This document shows, in pieces, positions 44,551 through 57,026 of a stretch of DNA of 64,000 bases. A program made the translations under genes and the position numbers. A model generated the notes under the pieces. That model did no database searches, was not told the origin of the DNA, and saw only the letters and a program-made list of their open reading frames with translations. This DNA comes from Viola odorata (Eukaryota; Streptophyta; Magnoliopsida; Malpighiales; Violaceae). Positions within the stretch are counted from its first letter, which is position 1; the number at the start of each line of letters is the position of its first letter. The DNA lies in NCBI GenBank assembly GCA_963691705.1, contig OY829546.1, positions 36,240,040 to 36,304,039 of the forward strand. Reading direction: 5' to 3'.

Positions 44551-47041
44551 TAAATTGGCGCCGTTACCGGGGACAACGGTGTACTGATTTTCGTTTTTCT
44601 TGTTTGTGATAATTTTCAGTTTTCTTTTTTATGAGCAATTTCAATTATTTTTCTCAATCAACCCCTATTTCTCAAAGTTTTGGTGCAGGAGATGTGTCCA
44701 GCCATGAAGGATGTTTTGGTCCGCCACAGTGGGGATATGAGCCACATTATTATCCACCCATATCTACTCCTTATCCCACTTGGTGGAACCAGCAAAGATC
44801 AAATTATGGAGTGCAATCAGTTCCTAATTATCAATATTTCCAGCCTCCGCAACCTAGCCAAGTACCCAATGTTTCTGAAATTTTAATGAAAACCTTAGTT
44901 CCATTTATGCAGGAAACAGAGGAGAATTTAGCAAGGTTAGCGAAGCAAATGAGAGAACTTGCACTTGAGCAGGAAAGACAGAGATGCATACCTTCAAACT
45001 TCCAACCAAATATGGAATCTGATGACAACACTGCCTCTTTTGTGAGCAACAAAAATCTGCCCGAGCAGGTCGCTTCATCTCAAGGCCTTGGGATGAACGA
45101 CCCAGAACCAGAAACAAGCCCAGGAAATTTAGCAGAAGTTGCCACTCAACTAAAGCAGTCCAATCAGACCCAAACTCATTCCAGCACGTCACTGGAGCAG
45201 GAGACGAAGTTTGTGGACACTTGTTGTAGCATCGAGCTGGAGGAGGATGGGAGGAAGATTGAGGAAGAAATCAAAGTGGTTGAGAATCCACAAACGGTTG
45301 TGTTTGAAAGGGAAGATTTAAATTTCTTTGATTATATTGATCCCTTTATGGAATTACCCTCTATTCACAACCATTATTTTATTTTTATTGTGCATGAACC
45401 CGAACCAGAATTTGAATCATTTTATGGTTGCATGCAGATTTCGTTGCTAGAAGACCATGCACGAAACGAAATCATTCTCATCAAACTTTGTGCATTCAAA
45501 GCATTATGTAGGATTGGTTGAAAAAGTGACGCTCAATGTCTAGTCCAAGACTATAAAGAGGGACGCTGCATGGGAGGCAACCCATGTTCCTTCCGTTTTT
45601 GTTTTCATTTCGTTATTTTCGTTTTTATTTCTAGTTAATCATTTTTTCTGTATAATAATGGATTTTTGGAATTTTTTCCAGTGCTGGCCTTCCGACTCTC
45701 CTCTAGGCCTCGAGACGAGCTGACCGAATCCTCCAGCTCTTCCCCTACCATGATCATTGCCCCGGGTTTTATCATTTCTTTCCCTCTCTTTTTCATTTTT
45801 TGTTCTGTTCGGTTTGTTTGTTTGCTTGTTTGTTGCATGGTTTTTCTTTCACATTGAGGACAATGTGTCCTTTAAGTGTGGGGGAGAGACACTTTCGTGT
45901 TTGTTTGTATTTTTTTTGTGTTTTTGTGCATGTTTGTTTTTCTGTTTTTATGCATGTTTTTCTGCTGTTTGTTTTTGGCGCATGTTTAGTTCAATTATTT
46001 TTGCATGCGCTTCTGCTTGTTTTCATTTATGCATGAGTCGTTTTTCTTTTCTTGTTGTGTTTCACCCTTTTGTATAGAATTGAAATCCCAAAACTGAACT
46101 CATGTAAATACTTGACTTATCAACTCCATCTTGCAATTCTGAATACTTCTGGCTTTACAACTTGTGCATTTATTTACATAGATGTATGATCAGTTTTGCT
46201 GTCCTAGAAAATACCTTGCTAGAGCTAATCTGTCTTCTCATCCCAAGGCCTAGGGATGAAGATCCTATCCTCTCATTGCTGCTAAGTCTTTTAATTATGC
46301 TTGCTTGCGTACCCTTTAAATTTTCTTGTGTGTGCTTTCTCATCATGCCCTCTGGATTGCACGATGTTGGTGGTTCGGCACCATCATCCCATCTTGGAGA
46401 AACTTCCAGTCGGTTGTGTGCTAACTCCCTTTGGTTGGACCGATCATAGCACCATGGTGAGAAATCAAGGTCTGCTTGTGTATGTGTTTGAAAAAAAAAA
46501 AAAAAAAAAAAAGAAAAAAGGGTTGTGGATGAAGGAAGTTGAAAAAGAAAAAAAAAAAGGTGGAGATTGCGCAAAGAAGGAAAGAAAAAAAGAAAAAAAA
46601 ATAGAAAAGCAGAAAAAGAAAAAAAAAAGAAGAAAAAGAAGGAAGAGAAGAAAAAGAAAAAAATAGAATAAAAGAAGCCTTTGGCTCACTATTTGTTTTA
46701 ATTTTTGTTCTTTAATTGTTGTATGTGCTTTTAAATTATTTTGCATGAGTGTCTGTGGTAGTGATTGGATTTAGAGTCGAAGGAGGAGAAGATAGTAGTT
46801 CTAGGGCTTTATTTCCTGGTTGAACAGCATGCTATCATACCACTATCTGAATATTTGTGCATTTGTGGTGTTTGGTGTGTTTGAGTATTGCTTGATTGAG
46901 TTGGTTTTTGAAGTATTTGTGTTAGTTCAGTCCAGGGGTTAATTTTTTGTTCAAAGAGGGTGTTGAGTCTGCGTTTTTCTTGGTTTTTTCTGTGTTTGTG
47001 TTCATGCTTGAGGGCAAGCATGGTTTAAGTGTGGGGGAATA
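44551..47041 (+). other. Internal region 2 of element D
   Basis: Same content as 40411-42901, shifted by 4,140 bp: PBS 44556-44573, ORF 44631-45521, hairpin 45569-45586, PPT 47027-47041. Confidence 0.85.
44631..45521 (+). CDS. Hypothetical 296-residue protein of element D, copy 2
   Basis: Identical in translation to the ORF at 40491-41381. Identity of both internal copies fits a very recent duplication by recombination. No enzymatic domain is visible. Confidence 0.55.
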   Translation: MSNFNYFSQSTPISQSFGAGDVSSHEGCFGPPQWGYEPHYYPPISTPYPTWWNQQRSNYGVQSVPNYQYFQPPQPSQVPNVSEILMKTLVPFMQETEENLARLAKQMRELALEQERQRCIPSNFQPNMESDDNTASFVSNKNLPEQVASSQGLGMNDPEPETSPGNLAEVATQLKQSNQTQTHSSTSLEQETKFVDTCCSIELEEDGRKIEEEIKVVENPQTVVFEREDLNFFDYIDPFMELPSIHNHYFIFIVHEPEPEFESFYGCMQISLLEDHARNEIILIKLCAFKALCRIG

Positions 47042-48690
47042 TGATTGATGGTTTATTTTGGATGTTTTATCTTTTCTTTTATTATTAATTGAGATGATAA
47101 TTATGCTACTTTAAGCCATTTTGCTTCCTTTCCCTATAAACAGCCTTTGGAGCATCAATCTGAAAGAAAAGGAGCAGAAAGCTTGAAGATTAGAGCTTAA
47201 ATCAATCATTTGGTGATGGAGTTTCATTTTCAGTTTTGCTGCCTTGAATTTGGTCCATTCGTCCCTAGGCCACTTCACTATTTTGCCGAAATCAGCTCTC
47301 CTCTAGGCCTCGACAAGAAGCGACCTTGCGGGATTCCAGCTGGACTTGCACTGACCATGTTTTTCCGTGCTACAATTAATTATTCTCTAGTGCATTTCCT
47401 GTCTTCTTGGGACTCATTTTTATCAGACACAAGACTTCTTGGGCCACTCCTTGTTATTCTCTTGAGCTTACAACTCCTTGGAAGAATGCATCAAACATTC
47501 TTCTTGATTTTGAGAGAATTTCCCCACTAGTGTACAAGCACTTTGAAGACAAGATCTTGGGAGCTTGTGAGCTAGTGTTGACTGACCTTGGAGAGGAGCA
47601 TGCAGGCAGAGGGAGGACCATTTAAGATAGCATTTTCGGACTGAAGAACCAGACGGAGGAGAGGAGGAAAGTTGGGAGAAAATCAGCATTTCTCTCATTT
47701 TCCAGATTTTCCAGCTTTTTGTATTTTCGGTTTTACATTTCTTGTATCATTTTCTATTATGTTTTGTAACTAAGAACCTCCATTCCTGGTAGGGATCTTA
47801 TGGTTGATGATTCCAGTAGGTTGTGAGACTCTTTGATCTTCAATAAAAACGTTTTTCATATTTCTCTCCTTCTTGTTTTAACTCCAATTTATTCATGTTT
47901 AAGTTTGAGTTTGGCCAACTTGGATTTTGATTTGAATGATTACAGTCAGTTCTCTTGTGATTAAATCACTCTTAGAGAACAGTAGTAGACGAATCAGCAG
48001 GGCATGAGGTGTATTTGCTTGGTCTAAGCTGATAGAAGGAACTGAACTAGACTACCCTCCCATCCCGAGGCCTTGAGAAGGGCCGACCTAGGTGACAGCT
48101 GGGTCAAGTGCCAGACTAGACCAGACTTGTGGATGACGAACAGCTACCATGTCTAGAAGAGGGACCTCACTGTTTTTAATCAATCTCTCAAGTGATTCCA
48201 TAAGTATTCTGATTCCTTTGTTGACGGCATAGCCAAAGCAAAGTGGCGGGTTAGAATCTTAGGATGAACTTAGGAAGATTAGGGTGTTTGAAATGAAGTG
48301 ATTCTTTTAAATACTTTTGTAGCAGGTTGGGAATCTAGTGTGAGCTGGTTCCACAACTTCTTCTATGAAACCGTTTTGAAAATACTTTTGTCAATGATCA
48401 ACTAGCTTGGAATTGTCACCACATAAGGATCTCTACTAGGGATTTTCTTTCTCTTCTGTATTTCTTTATTTCACTACTGATTTCTTTCATGCATTCTTAT
48501 TTTCGTACTTGTTGTTTGCCAACCAATCAAACTCTCACCTCTTTGCTGATTATTGTCATTTGCAGGAGCAACAAAGATCAGACCAATTTGTCCCTGTGTT
48601 CGAACCTCTTGCCGCTATCTACATTCATTTGTAGTTTAGTGACCAGTTGTAATCTTTTTATTTATGCAGGGCACGCGACAACCCTCGTCA
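47042..48690 (+). repeat. LTR3 of element D (1,649 bp)
   Basis: It ends CCTCGTCA at 48690, directly followed by the TGGCT duplication. Private variants near its 3' end: GACCAATTTG (about 48585), CATTTGTAG (about 48631) and GCACGCGACA (48671-48680). Confidence 0.93.
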
Positions 48691-48695
48691 TGGCT
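48691..48695. repeat. Target site duplication of element D, right copy (TGGCT)
   Basis: Matches 38758-38762. After it, C's RT sequence resumes with CCTGCATTTTTTAATCC. Confidence 0.95.
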
Positions 48696-49442
48696 CCTGC
48701 ATTTTTTAATCCGAAGGGCATCACCTTGTAGCAGAAGGTTCCCCAGGGCGTGATGAAGGTCGTCTTTTCACTGTCCTCGGGTGCCATCTTGATCTGATTG
48801 TACCCCGAGAATCCGTCCATGAAAGAGAACATGTCATTTCTGGCGGCACTATCTACCAAGATGTCGATATGGGGAAGAGGCAAGTCGTCTTTAGGGCTAG
48901 CTCGATTGAGATCCCGAAAGTCCACGCACATGCGAACCTTCCCATCTTTCTTAAGCACTGGCACTATGTTGGCGATCCATTCTGGGTACTCCGCAACTCT
49001 CAAAAAACCCGTGTCTAGTTGCTTGGTAACTTCTTCTTTGATTTTCAGAAGGATGTCTGGATGCATCCTCCGAAGTTTTTGCTTGACAGGCTTAAACTCA
49101 GGTTTTAACGGAATACGATGCTCAACTATCCCGGGATCAAGACCTGGCATGTCGGCGTATGACCATGCGAATACATCGGAGTAGTCCTTGAGGAGAGAAA
49201 TCAACCTTTCTCTCTGAGTCGTATCCAGGGTAGTTCCGATCTTGACCAGTTTTTGATTCTCATTGCTTGCCCCCAAGTTTACTTCGTCCAATTCCTCCCG
49301 ATGAGGGGTTATTTCCTTTTCTGAACTTTCTAGTAAACGGGTCAGTTCGTCGGAGACTTCGGCCTTGTCTTCGGTCGTAGCGATGATTTCTTCGCCAGTA
49401 AAGACATAGGTTTTATCAAGACAATCCGAACTAACACTCATC
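48691..49442 (-). pseudogene. pol: pol of element C, 5' part: RT N-terminus (disrupted by D)
   Basis: The RT exon begins at 49442 after the acceptor, with ATG at 49441. It is open through the RT fingers and palm motifs (RMCVDFRDLN near 48930, FSGYNQ near 48805, PFGLKNAG near 48700) to the D insertion. The frame continues at 38762. A Pro-to-Leu change (VLKKDGK where B has VPKKDGK) is the only unusual residue noted. Confidence 0.9.
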
Positions 49443-49593
49443 CTGAAATTAAAAGTGCGAAACAAGAGATGCGTAAAATGAAAATTTGCATATATATTGA
49501 TTTTTAACAAAAGGGAACAGGAGTCCCTACAAAAATGTTTTCGTAAGAAAACGTGCCAAAAACATATATATATTTTTCAAAATGAGAAATTAC
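49443..49593 (-). other. Putative pro/RT intron of element C (151 nt)
   Basis: GT at 49593-49592 overlaps the protease stop, and AG at 49444-49443 follows a T-rich tract. Removal joins protease to RT in phase. Confidence 0.72.
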
Positions 49594-52500
49594 GGAGAGA
49601 TATCCGGAAGCATGGTGATGGTCCAGTTGCCCACAGACTCCCCTGACTTCTTAATGAAAATGACTGAACCAGGCGACGATCCTCCTTCTCCTAGAGTGCA
49701 GATATGGAGGTCTGATACCCTGATTGGATTTTCATTGATGGTTTCAGCGGCGAAGGGGAACGTGGTTCTGATATGGGGAATCGACATTTTGCCCTCTGGC
49801 GCAGAACGTCCAAATAGCTTAGCCAGCTGCTTTTCTTTCTTTTCTTGGGCGATCCTGGTGAAATCGGCCTTGCTGGGTTGGTACCCTAACCCAAATCGAT
49901 CTCCGAAGCTCTTCGGAGGCGCCCAGCCTTTCGATCCTTGTAACTCAGCCCCGAGCCGTTTTCCTAATTGGAAGCTTCCCTCTAGTGTTGACTTAGTGGT
50001 TGTTTCGGCTACCCCCGATTTTGAGGCTTCGCAAATGGGGGATCCCTCCTCGATCCAACCCGCGTTGACGATTTCAAAGGCTTGGAAGGAACTCTCCAGG
50101 GTTTCGGTAGTTTCGATGTAAGGCACGGATGCATGCTTGGCCAAGATCAAGGCTTCTTCGGCCTTTATCGTGGCGAGGGCATTGTCTTTGACGTATTTGA
50201 GGCACTGATGCAGGGAAGAGGGGACGGCTCCCACTGAATGGATGCAAGGCCGTCCTAGAAGCATGCTATAAGCAGGTTGGATTTCCATGATCTGGAATGT
50301 CAAGATGAAAGGGTGGGGCCCGATGACCATATCCAACTCAATGTTCCCGATGATCTCTCGAGTGGTGCCATCGAAAGCCCTAGCCATCATTCCGCTAGGT
50401 TTTATGAGGGAGGAATCGACCGGCAGCTGTTCAAGGACATGCCTGGGCATGACATTAAGTGCGGACCCATTGTCGATTAGGGCCTTTGCTATGACGTGTC
50501 CTTTACACTCTACCGTGATGTATAGGGCCTTGTTGTGATCTCTTCCCGAGGGGTCGATCTCTTCTTCCGAGAAGGAAATGCTGCTTAAGGCTTGGATCCT
50601 TCCGACAAGGTTTTCCACCCCTTCTGTAGTGATATCCTTAGTCACGAAAGCTTGTTTCAAGACTTTTAAGAGAGCTTGGCGATGCGGCTCTGAAGTGAGG
50701 ATCAGCTCCATGATGGAGATACGAGCTGGGGTTTTCTTTAGCTGTTCGATGATGCTGAACTCGCTCTGTCTCATGATCTTGAGGAACTCAGCTGTCTCGT
50801 CCTCGGTTACAGGTTTGCTCAAACCTTGCGCCTCCTCTATCGTCTCTTCGCGGATCACAGGGTCTTTCCCTTTGGCTTGTCGTTGCTTTTCTACTTCCTC
50901 CGAAATGTAACATCTTCCAGTGCGGGTCATGCCCCCGATATGAGAGGCTTCGCCGATAGCGAGTGTTGTTGGTGCGACTGCAGGAGGGGTGGTGACCACC
51001 GTGTATCCGTAGTTGAATGGGACCGCGTGTAAGTCCCGGCTGGGAGTATTCACAGCTAATGTGAATACTACTTTGCGTGGGATCGTGGTTGCCTCCCCTG
51101 CCTGGGCCGCGTATTCGAAGGAGTAAGGTGCTGGTGGATTGTCCTCGATGGCGTTGATGGCTCCTTGGGTTTCCCCTTTGGTTTGAATGATCCCGAATGT
51201 TGCAAGTTGCTTGACTTTTTGCCGAAAAAGTCTGCAATCCTGGATGTCATGCTTGCTTTCCCCTTGGCAGAATAGGCATTGGGCCTGACTATTCCCTGGG
51301 AACGGCAGATAAGCGTTGTTGGCTAATGCGAAGAACAATTCTTCATTGGGTACTTCCCCCATCGACAGGTGAGAAAGGTCAATTCCAATGGAAGAAATGT
51401 CGCTCATCCCAGGATTATGGTGTGGTAGAGGACTGGTTGTCATATCAGGACCCTTTGTCAAACCTTTGGACGAGATTCGTCCTTCTTTGGTTAGATGCTC
51501 GACCTTCTCTCTAAAGTCGTAACAGTTTTCCAAGGAGTGTCCTCGGGTTCCGGCATGATATTCGCAGCTATCCTTTGGATCATACCAGCTAGGGTAAGGA
51601 AGGGATTGAGGCGAGAGTGGGGATGGTGTAATCTGCCCGTCTGCCAAGAGGCTTGCGTAGATCTCTTTCAAAGGAAACGGAGGAAGCGACCATGTCGGTG
51701 AAGGGTATGACTCAGAGTCTGAGGATTCCCAAGAAGGTAGTAAGGGCGCTGTGCTAGAATAGGAAGGTGGTGCCGAATACCTGACGAGGTAATCGAACTT
51801 CCCAGAAGGTTGGCCCAAGGTGTCAATCTCGCGGTCGCCTTCGTCGCGGCGCGCGGAGAACCGCTTGCACGATGAAGTCGATCCTTTCTTCTGGACCATT
51901 TGGAGTGGGGTTCCATTGGCGTTATGCGGGACAGGAAATCCATCTCCGATCGTGTTGATGGATCCTTCCCCAGGGGTCGCTTTCTGGGTTTGTATTACCC
52001 CGAGACTCGAGAGTTGTCTCACCTTTTCTGCGAACAACATGCAGCTTCGAATTTTGTGACCGTCGCTTCCCTTGCAGTACATGCAGTGACTCGGATTGCC
52101 CCCTAAGTATAGCACATATCCCTCTCGAGCTAAGGCAAGCTGTTCTTGTGGCCAACTCGATGCGGAAGATAAATGGTCGTTGCTTTCTCCTACCGAGATG
52201 GCATTCACCCCTCCCTTTCCTTGGGAATGATTGGGGAGAGGGTTGGTGGATGTGTTGGGTCCTTTTGCTAATCCTTCGAAAGATACCCATCCACTTTTGA
52301 TCAAGTGATGGACCTTTGCCTTGAATGCGAAGCAATTTTCCAGAGTGTGACCTGGGGCTCCAGCGTGATATTCGCATCTTGCGTTGTGATCATACCACTT
52401 TGGGTAAGGAGGCAATTGAGGCTGAGCAGGAATCGGTACGATCTGTCCAGCCGCCAGGAGATGTTTGTAGATTTCTCCTGCAGGGAGAGGGACAGGAGGT

Positions 52501-53951
52501 GGAGGTTCTCGGTTCCACCGATTGTTGGTCGTGTTTTGGTTATTTGGGTCTTTTGGTGGGTTATATGGTTTGGGTTGCATAGGTTGTGATGTTTGTACTG
52601 GAAGTGGTGGGAAATGAGTAGAATTTTGAGGTAGGATATTAGCGATTGGTGGTGAATTAAAAGGAAAGGAGGTGGGTTGATATAGTGACGCCGGCTAATA
52701 CGGCGGTGGTACCAAATAAGGCGGTGGTGGCAGAAACGGTTGCCCCTGATTAGCTTGGGGAGCAACAAATCCGACGTCCCTTTTCGCGACTGATGCTTTC
52801 TTTGGTACAGACTCTGGTGTTGGATGCGTGATTCGCCCAGACTTAATCCCTTGCTCGACTCTTTTGGCAATTAGGACCATGTCGGAGAAGCTGTTTGAGG
52901 GGTTCGAGATCAGGTAGGTGTAGTAGGGAGCTTTGAAGGTGTACAAGAAAATCGACAGGAGTTCCTTGTCGCTTAAGGGTGGAGAGATTCTCGAAGCCAA
53001 CTCTCTCCATCTTTGTGCATAGGTCTTCACGGACTCGCCGATTTTCTTTTCCAAATTTTGCAGGTCGGCGCGGTCAGGAGCCACCTCCATGTTGAATTTG
53101 TATTGTCGGTAGAAGGCATCGGACAGGTCTCTCTACGTCCTGATCCTGGCTCTGTCCAGCCCCATATACCAAGTTAGGGCGTGCTTGGTCAAGCTTTCTC
53201 AGAATAGATGGATCAACAACGGTTCGTTGTAGATCATCTCTGCCATCTTGTTGCAGTATGCTCTGAGGTGGGTCTTCGGGCATTCTACCCCAGTATATTT
53301 TTCGAAGTCCGGGATCTTGTACTTCGGAGGTATGATGATCCCGGGGACCATGCACATATCGGCGGGACCTGTGGGATCGAATGGATCGGCCCCTTCGATT
53401 GCTCTGAGTCTCTCCTCGAGAAGATTCAGTCTGTCACTTTTCGGTTTCTCGGTCCCGATGGGGTTAGAACCGAAGGGCAACATAGGTTCTGATGAGAACT
53501 GAGGTTGTGCTGGGTTGAAAGTGAGGAGCTGAGTTCCCACAGGTCCGGGAACTGTGCTCGGAGGAATAGGAGGGAGATACAAAGCCTCCAGGTGGGCCTG
53601 GCTCTTGCTGGGGTCCACGGCAGGGTTGACTGAAAGGTGCTGAAGCGACGGGGAGATCTCTTCACCCGCCTTAACTGTAGGATTTGCAGTGATGGGTACT
53701 GTGAAGGGATTATCCCATCTCCAATGGCCCGGGGGACCAGAAAGTGGCGGGAGTACGGAAGGTCCTGCGACGGTGAGCGAAGAGAGAGATCCTTTTGTTT
53801 GAGGGAGATCAAAACCCGGTGGCACTTCGGCGACAGCTTCATCTCTTTCCTTTTCGGCCCTGGTGGCTCTTTCTGTAGTGATCCTAACTTGCTCCTCTAA
53901 CTCTGCGATTCTAGCCATTAGTGCATCGTCGGTCTTGGCCAGTTCAGTCAT
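49590..53951 (-). pseudogene. gag-pro: gag-pro of element C, three nonsense codons
   Basis: One frame runs from ATG 53951 to the stop at 49592-49590. Stops are at 53201-53199 (TGA, CGA in A and B), 53135-53133 (TAG, TGG in A and B) and 52697-52695 (TAG, CAG in A and B). After the last, a 1,035-codon stretch is open and contains all four zinc-knuckle-like motifs and the aspartic protease. A 6-bp in-frame deletion near 52136 removes two residues relative to B. This copy shows best the duplicated knuckle module. Confidence 0.87.
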
Positions 53952-54786
53952 TTTTCATTTTTGAAGTCTAGTTATGGGGAGCCTGTGCGGAGTAGCTTGC
54001 TTTCGAGGAGCTATCGTGAACCTGAAAAAGGGAAAAACACAGAAAAAGTAAATACAAGTGAGGATATACAGGTGATATGCAATCCCTGAGGCCTCCACAT
54101 TTGCTCATTCGTTTTCCGGCCACACTTTCATTTGATATTTTCAAGGAGGTCGGTGAGGCGAGGAATCCCAGTGGGTGACAAGATACGAAGGAAGCCTCTA
54201 TACATTCCCCCGATATGAAGCAAATCTGAGATGCTAACGGCGAAGCCCAAATCAACAGGGGCAACCAATGCCGCCATGCTAGGAATATCTCTTTTTACGC
54301 CATACTTTTGACGATGCAAGGCCTGATGCAAGGCCTGATGCCTGGTAAACTCAACAGAGGGGAGAGACAACAATCTTTTTATGAACTTGGAGTTTCTTTT
54401 TGTGATAAACTAGGAAGACATGGCCATGAGTGAGCGATACTCGGGTGTTTTGTTCTGATCTTTCGGAATTTCGGTGAGATGATTGCGTTTTATCCCGGAG
54501 AGAGTTTTTTTTTTTTTTTTTGTTTGTTTGTTGTTTTTTTGTTTGTTTTTTTTGTTTTTTTTTTTGTTTTTTTTTTTTGGGTTTGTATTGGAGGGATAGT
54601 TGATATGGAAAAGATGAGGCGATTTAATAAATATCCGAAAGAGTACGACTTTATTAAAAAGCGTTTACAAAATATGGTAAACTTGCCAACTTCCTAAATT
54701 CATCAAAAATGGCTAGGATAGATGAAATTAGGGGTCCTAGCTAAAAAGAAAAGATGGGCCGATCGCCGAGCCTTTCCCTGAAGGTG
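53952..54786 (-). other. Spacer between ORF1 and gag in element C
   Basis: No gene. An acceptor-like CCCTTTTTCAG precedes gag near 54025. A T tract interspersed with TTTG units lies at about 54507-54580. GCAAGGCCTGAT is duplicated in tandem at about 54317-54340 compared with B. Confidence 0.5.
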
Positions 54787-56507
54787 TCATTCCTGGGCGC
54801 CCGAGTCCTGCTGCCAAAGGTACTCCATCGAAGCCAACTCCCCTTTCTTCATCTCTAACTCAGCCTCTAAGGCGGTAATTCGGCTTTGCAGTACTTGGTT
54901 GTTCCTTTCTCCCAAGTCTGCGCGAGTAGTCAAAATCCTTATCGTTGAATCCCTGTCTTCGATTATGGCACTTGATGCTTCTCTTTTGCGAGTTTCACTG
55001 CTCAAGAGTTCCTTAAAGGCCCTGAGGGCCACCTTCTTTTGTACTGCTTGTACGCGGACGAAATCCTTGTGCTGCCTGTCCAGTTCATTCATCTGGACCT
55101 CCAAGCCACATTGACGAGCTTGGGCCATATCCCTTTCCTCTACCATCAGATCTCGTTCTTCTTGTGCTGCTCGCATCTGTTCTACCACTTGAGCGTAAGC
55201 CATGACATCCATTCCTTCGCTCACTTGAGATTCCCCTTCTTCTTCCATCGGTTTTTGATTTTCTGGGCGAGGTAAGACTTTGCCGTTAACCCGTCTGGAC
55301 CTCCACTGTGGATATTCTGGTATTGTGGTTGCAGGGATGCCGTGCCCTTTGAGGCAAAAAGGGTGGGCCCAGTCATGGGCGTACAGCTGAATGTTCTGAT
55401 CTTCTCCAGCGTGTGGCAGGTCTGATTTCGTCATGCCAAAAGTTACTGGAATGATTTGGGTGATGCGAAACTGTCTGAGGACGAGGGCCGGACAATAGTG
55501 AACGCATCCCCATGCTCCGATCAAAGGAACCCAAGGTAAGTGACCGCAGCAGACGATGGGATCGGAAGTCTGCAGCCATTTGGCGAGCCAACTGAAGTCT
55601 TCTTCTGAGAGATTTATGAATCGGTTGATCCAGGCATCCTTATTTTCCATCTCCCATCTATCCGTGGTCATTGCATTGATAACCCTGAGAAGAGGACATG
55701 ACCTTATGTAACTTGCGAAGAAAAGGGTCTGATCAGGAATCTGTTTGAAGTGGCTGACCAACCATACTGTCAACAACTGGGTGCAACATGTAAGTCTCCC
55801 TTTCCCTTTCCTTCGACAAGAGTCCAAGGAGCGAAAGGTCTCGGCTAGAATGGTTGTTGTAGGATTGATGGCATTTGTTTCCATCTCATAAAGATGTTGG
55901 TTGCTGCAGAGTCGATGGCATTCCTCATTTTCGGAAAGAGGACAAATCCTACAATGGCGAAGGCCAGAATCCTTAAGCGTTTCTTTCCGTTGGACAATCG
56001 AAAGCGTGCCTCAATATCTGACCAGCACCAGAAGTAGTCCCCCTCTCTGACACGAGTAGTGATTCCTAACAGCTTATCGAGCCTTATTTTGACACTTGAG
56101 GAGTCGAGTCGAACATTCTGGTATATGGCCGATATAGGAGAGGTGAAGCACATCAGAGCTGAGTACTCCTCTAGCGTAGGGGTCAAGTCTACCTCTTTGT
56201 CGAAAGAGAAGCACCGATAATAGGGATCCCAGAATTTTAGGGCTGCTCGGATGCAACCCCAATCAGTCTTTACGTCAACTAGGGTCAGTAGCTTTCCATA
56301 GATACCCTCAAACTGTGTCTCTTCGTCTTCAGTCAGCTCATTTCTCAACATCCGAATCCTAGTTAAGTCAAAGTCCACAACTTCTACTTTGATCTTGGTG
56401 GTGATGTCAGGGGCGAACCCACGTTCCAACAGATCTCCTTGTGCGGCCTGATCGTCGAAACTTCGTCCCCCGAAAATATCAAATGAAAGTAGTGTAGGTG
56501 CCGACAT
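54787..56507 (-). pseudogene. ORF1 of element C (DUF7745-like plus coiled coil), one frameshift
   Basis: It starts at ATG 56507 and ends at 54787, about 573 codons. It is the most complete ORF1 in the window. Loss of one A in CATAAAGATG (55888-55897; B has four As) shifts the frame, giving segments 56507-55845 and 55884-54787. The N-terminal two thirds resemble the DUF7745/plant-mobile-domain-like family, with an early acidic region, TLEEYSALM and a W-rich middle. The C-terminal third is an E/R/Q-rich coiled coil. ORF1 is typical of Ogre elements; its role is unknown. Confidence 0.72.
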
Positions 56508-57026
56508 GTCGAATGAGCAAGATGGGTCCTATGGGACAAAAATAAAATTTTAAATGCAAAGTAACCTGCACGTGTAAGAAATCTGCAGTTCATATAATAG
56601 AAAAAAATCACGTCAATATGCCACGACAAACAGGTATAATCATGATGCATGTGCTGGGGCTCTGATTCCGACATGTCTAACTGGCTTGAATGGTTCCCGG
56701 ATGATACCATGAAAAGGTCCCTAAAGTGTCGTCCAGTCGCCCGATTTCTTGCGAAATCGTATAACCTTTCGACTGGCTTTAGGGGTTCATCCGAGTTGGG
56801 ATTGGTGAACACTACCCAGGACATGTGTCCTAGGGCGTCACTACTACCCTCCTATTTTGGTAATTGTCCCCTGGGTGTAGGGCGCTATGAAATGCATATG
56901 ACAATTGATAAAGCAAATAAATAAACAGGCCAACAATTGATCAAAGCAAATAAATAAACAAATAAAACACCTCTCTAAAAAGATAAAACCGGCTCCGACC
57001 CTAAGTCCCCAGTGAAGTCGCCAAAC
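56508..57026 (-). other. 5' leader of element C with PBS and candidate leader exon
   Basis: PBS TGGCGACTTCACTGGGGA at 57023-57006. ATG 56824 opens a 39-codon frame to GT 56707-56706. The AG at 56530-56529 would give a 179-nt intron and continue in phase into ORF1 at 56507. B has the same layout. This is inference from sequence only. Confidence 0.5.

Larger units (their letters stand above)
38763..48690 (+). mobile_element. Element D: non-autonomous Athila-like LTR element, tandem LTR-int-LTR-int-LTR
   Basis: Three LTRs of 1,648-1,649 bp and two 2,491-bp internal regions repeat with a period of 4,140 bp. The PBS TGGCGCCGTTACCGGGGA matches the tRNA-Asp type used by Athila elements. There is no protease, RT, RNase H or integrase, only a 296-residue ORF per unit. 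It has perfect 5-bp TGGCT duplications around the whole array, so the array arose after one insertion. The orientation is opposite to C. LTR1 and LTR3 differ by six substitutions and one 1-bp indel, so the insertion is recent. Confidence 0.93.
31901..57026 (-). mobile_element. Element C: Tat/Ogre-like retrotransposon internal region, interrupted by element D
   Basis: It has a 5' LTR at 60584-57027, PBS at 57023-57006, ORF1, gag-pro, intron, pol, 3' untranslated region, PPT (GTAAAGAGGGGGCAAC ending at 31901) and a 3' LTR at 31900-28344. Element D (38763-48690) sits in RT with TGGCT duplications. Apart from D, pol has no stop or frameshift that I see; gag has three stops and ORF1 one frameshift. 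C is inserted in element E, cutting it at 60585. Confidence 0.92.

Noticed and set aside
38763..48690. Tandem 4,140-bp copies as a pure assembly duplication
   Set aside because: The three LTRs carry distinct private variants in a recombinant pattern and both ends have the same target duplication; read support is still needed.
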